DNA of 6,201 nt from CAYJBP01 sp964372025 (GTDB lineage Bacteria > Bacillota > Dehalobacteriia > UBA4068). Positions within the stretch are counted from its first letter, which is position 1. Each line of letters starts with the position of its first letter. The notes beneath the pieces were generated by a model that was not told where the DNA came from, did not search any database, and saw only the letters and a list, made by a program, of their open reading frames with translations. Shown here in pieces: positions 5,832-6,201 of this stretch. Made by a program: the position numbers and the translations under genes. Location of the stretch: assembly GCA_964372025.1 (NCBI GenBank), contig CAYJPF010000132.1, positions 1-6,201 of the forward strand, written 5' to 3'.

Positions 5832-6024
5832 GACCTAGCTGGGTTTAGCTAAAGCTAAACCGCAGCTATGCACGTAGCTATTACTCAAAATCAGAGATTT
5901 TGGTACTAGCTCAGACCTAGCTGGGTTTAGCTAAAGCTAAACCGCAGCTATGCACGTAGCTATTACTCAAAATCAGAGATTTTGGTACTAGCTCAGACCT
6001 AGCTGGGTTTAGCTAAAGCTAACC
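5832..6024. repeat. 82-bp tandem repeat, two full copies and a partial third
   Basis: Copies at 5832-5913 and 5914-5995 are identical over all 82 bases. A third starts at 5996, matches for 27 bases, and continues to about 6024 if one A is deleted. Each full unit holds six AGCT words and three potential hairpins: GGTTTAGCT/AGCTAAACC (unit bases 11-30, 9-bp arms, AA between), AGCTA/TAGCT (33-48) and CAAAATC/GATTTTG (55-71). There is no open frame and no variable spacer, so it is not a CRISPR array. It could be a recent tandem duplication, an interspersed repeat family, or a structured RNA or protein-binding array; the sequence alone does not decide. Confidence 0.92.
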
Positions 6025-6201
6025 TGAACCTCGTTCGGTTGTGGGGTTTTTGGATTTGTTTTGATGTTGAGGATTCTAGTCTTTTGCTGCTTGTTTTTAG
6101 CCGGGTTGTAAGTTGCTTACGTTTATCGGCGGATAGTTAATTTGGTTTGTGCTTCGTGGGTTGAAAGGTTTTTCTGCCCTCGCCTACGTTTGTTAGTTTA
6201 T
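6025..6201. other. T/G-rich non-coding stretch to the window edge
   Basis: From 6031 to 6201 I count about 80 T, 49 G, 22 C and 20 A, so T and G make up three quarters of the plus strand, unlike the genes here. No supported coding region, tRNA or clear promoter is visible on either strand. A small hairpin is possible at 6026-6036 (GAAC/GTTC). It may be the edge of an element or RNA gene continuing beyond the window. Confidence 0.6.

Noticed and set aside
5832..6024. CRISPR array
   Set aside because: The copies abut with no unique spacers, and the 82-bp unit is longer than a CRISPR repeat.

Overview
The window looks like chromosomal DNA of a Gram-positive, low-to-mid GC bacterium, most likely a member of the Bacillota of clostridial type. 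The support is strong purine-rich Shine-Dalgarno sites about 8 nt before each start, a consensus housekeeping promoter, a CopA/CopZ pair of Firmicutes flavour, and a secreted protein with the copper-amine-oxidase-N-like stalk domain common in Clostridia. No marker here fixes the genus.

Layout: (1) Positions 52-241, minus strand: two tRNA genes, Ser(GCU) then Arg(ACG) in transcription order, both with encoded CCA. They are read from a near-consensus promoter at 303-331 whose -35 box lies inside a perfect 14-bp inverted repeat. (2) Positions 242-521: AT-rich intergenic DNA with that promoter and a weak candidate terminator. (3) Positions 522-3824, minus strand: a copper-export unit. copA encodes a P1B-1 Cu(+) ATPase of 864 aa with an N-terminal HMA domain and, unusually, a complete CopZ-like chaperone joined in frame at its C-terminus. 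The junction carries its own Shine-Dalgarno site and ATG, so free CopZ may also be made. A small membrane protein of unknown function follows; its likely ribosome site touches the copA stop codon and points to a non-AUG start. (4) Positions 3825-4089: a divergent intergenic region with inverted and direct repeats and weak promoter candidates for both sides. (5) Positions 4090-5790, plus strand: a secreted 566-aa protein with a probable internally duplicated beta-rich region and a C-terminal stalk domain. (6) Positions 5791-6201: no gene. This part holds a G8 run, an 82-bp unit in two identical tandem copies plus a partial third, dense in AGCT words and hairpins, followed by about 170 bp strongly biased to T and G.

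CopA would pump Cu(+) out of the cytoplasm, fed by CopZ. No copper-responsive regulator gene (CsoR, CopY) lies in the window. The secreted stalk-domain protein need not be linked to copper, because that domain's name does not imply copper binding. Nothing here proves a new system. The items that most deserve follow-up are the gene-within-gene copA/copZ arrangement, the probable AUU start after copA, and the 82-bp repeat array.
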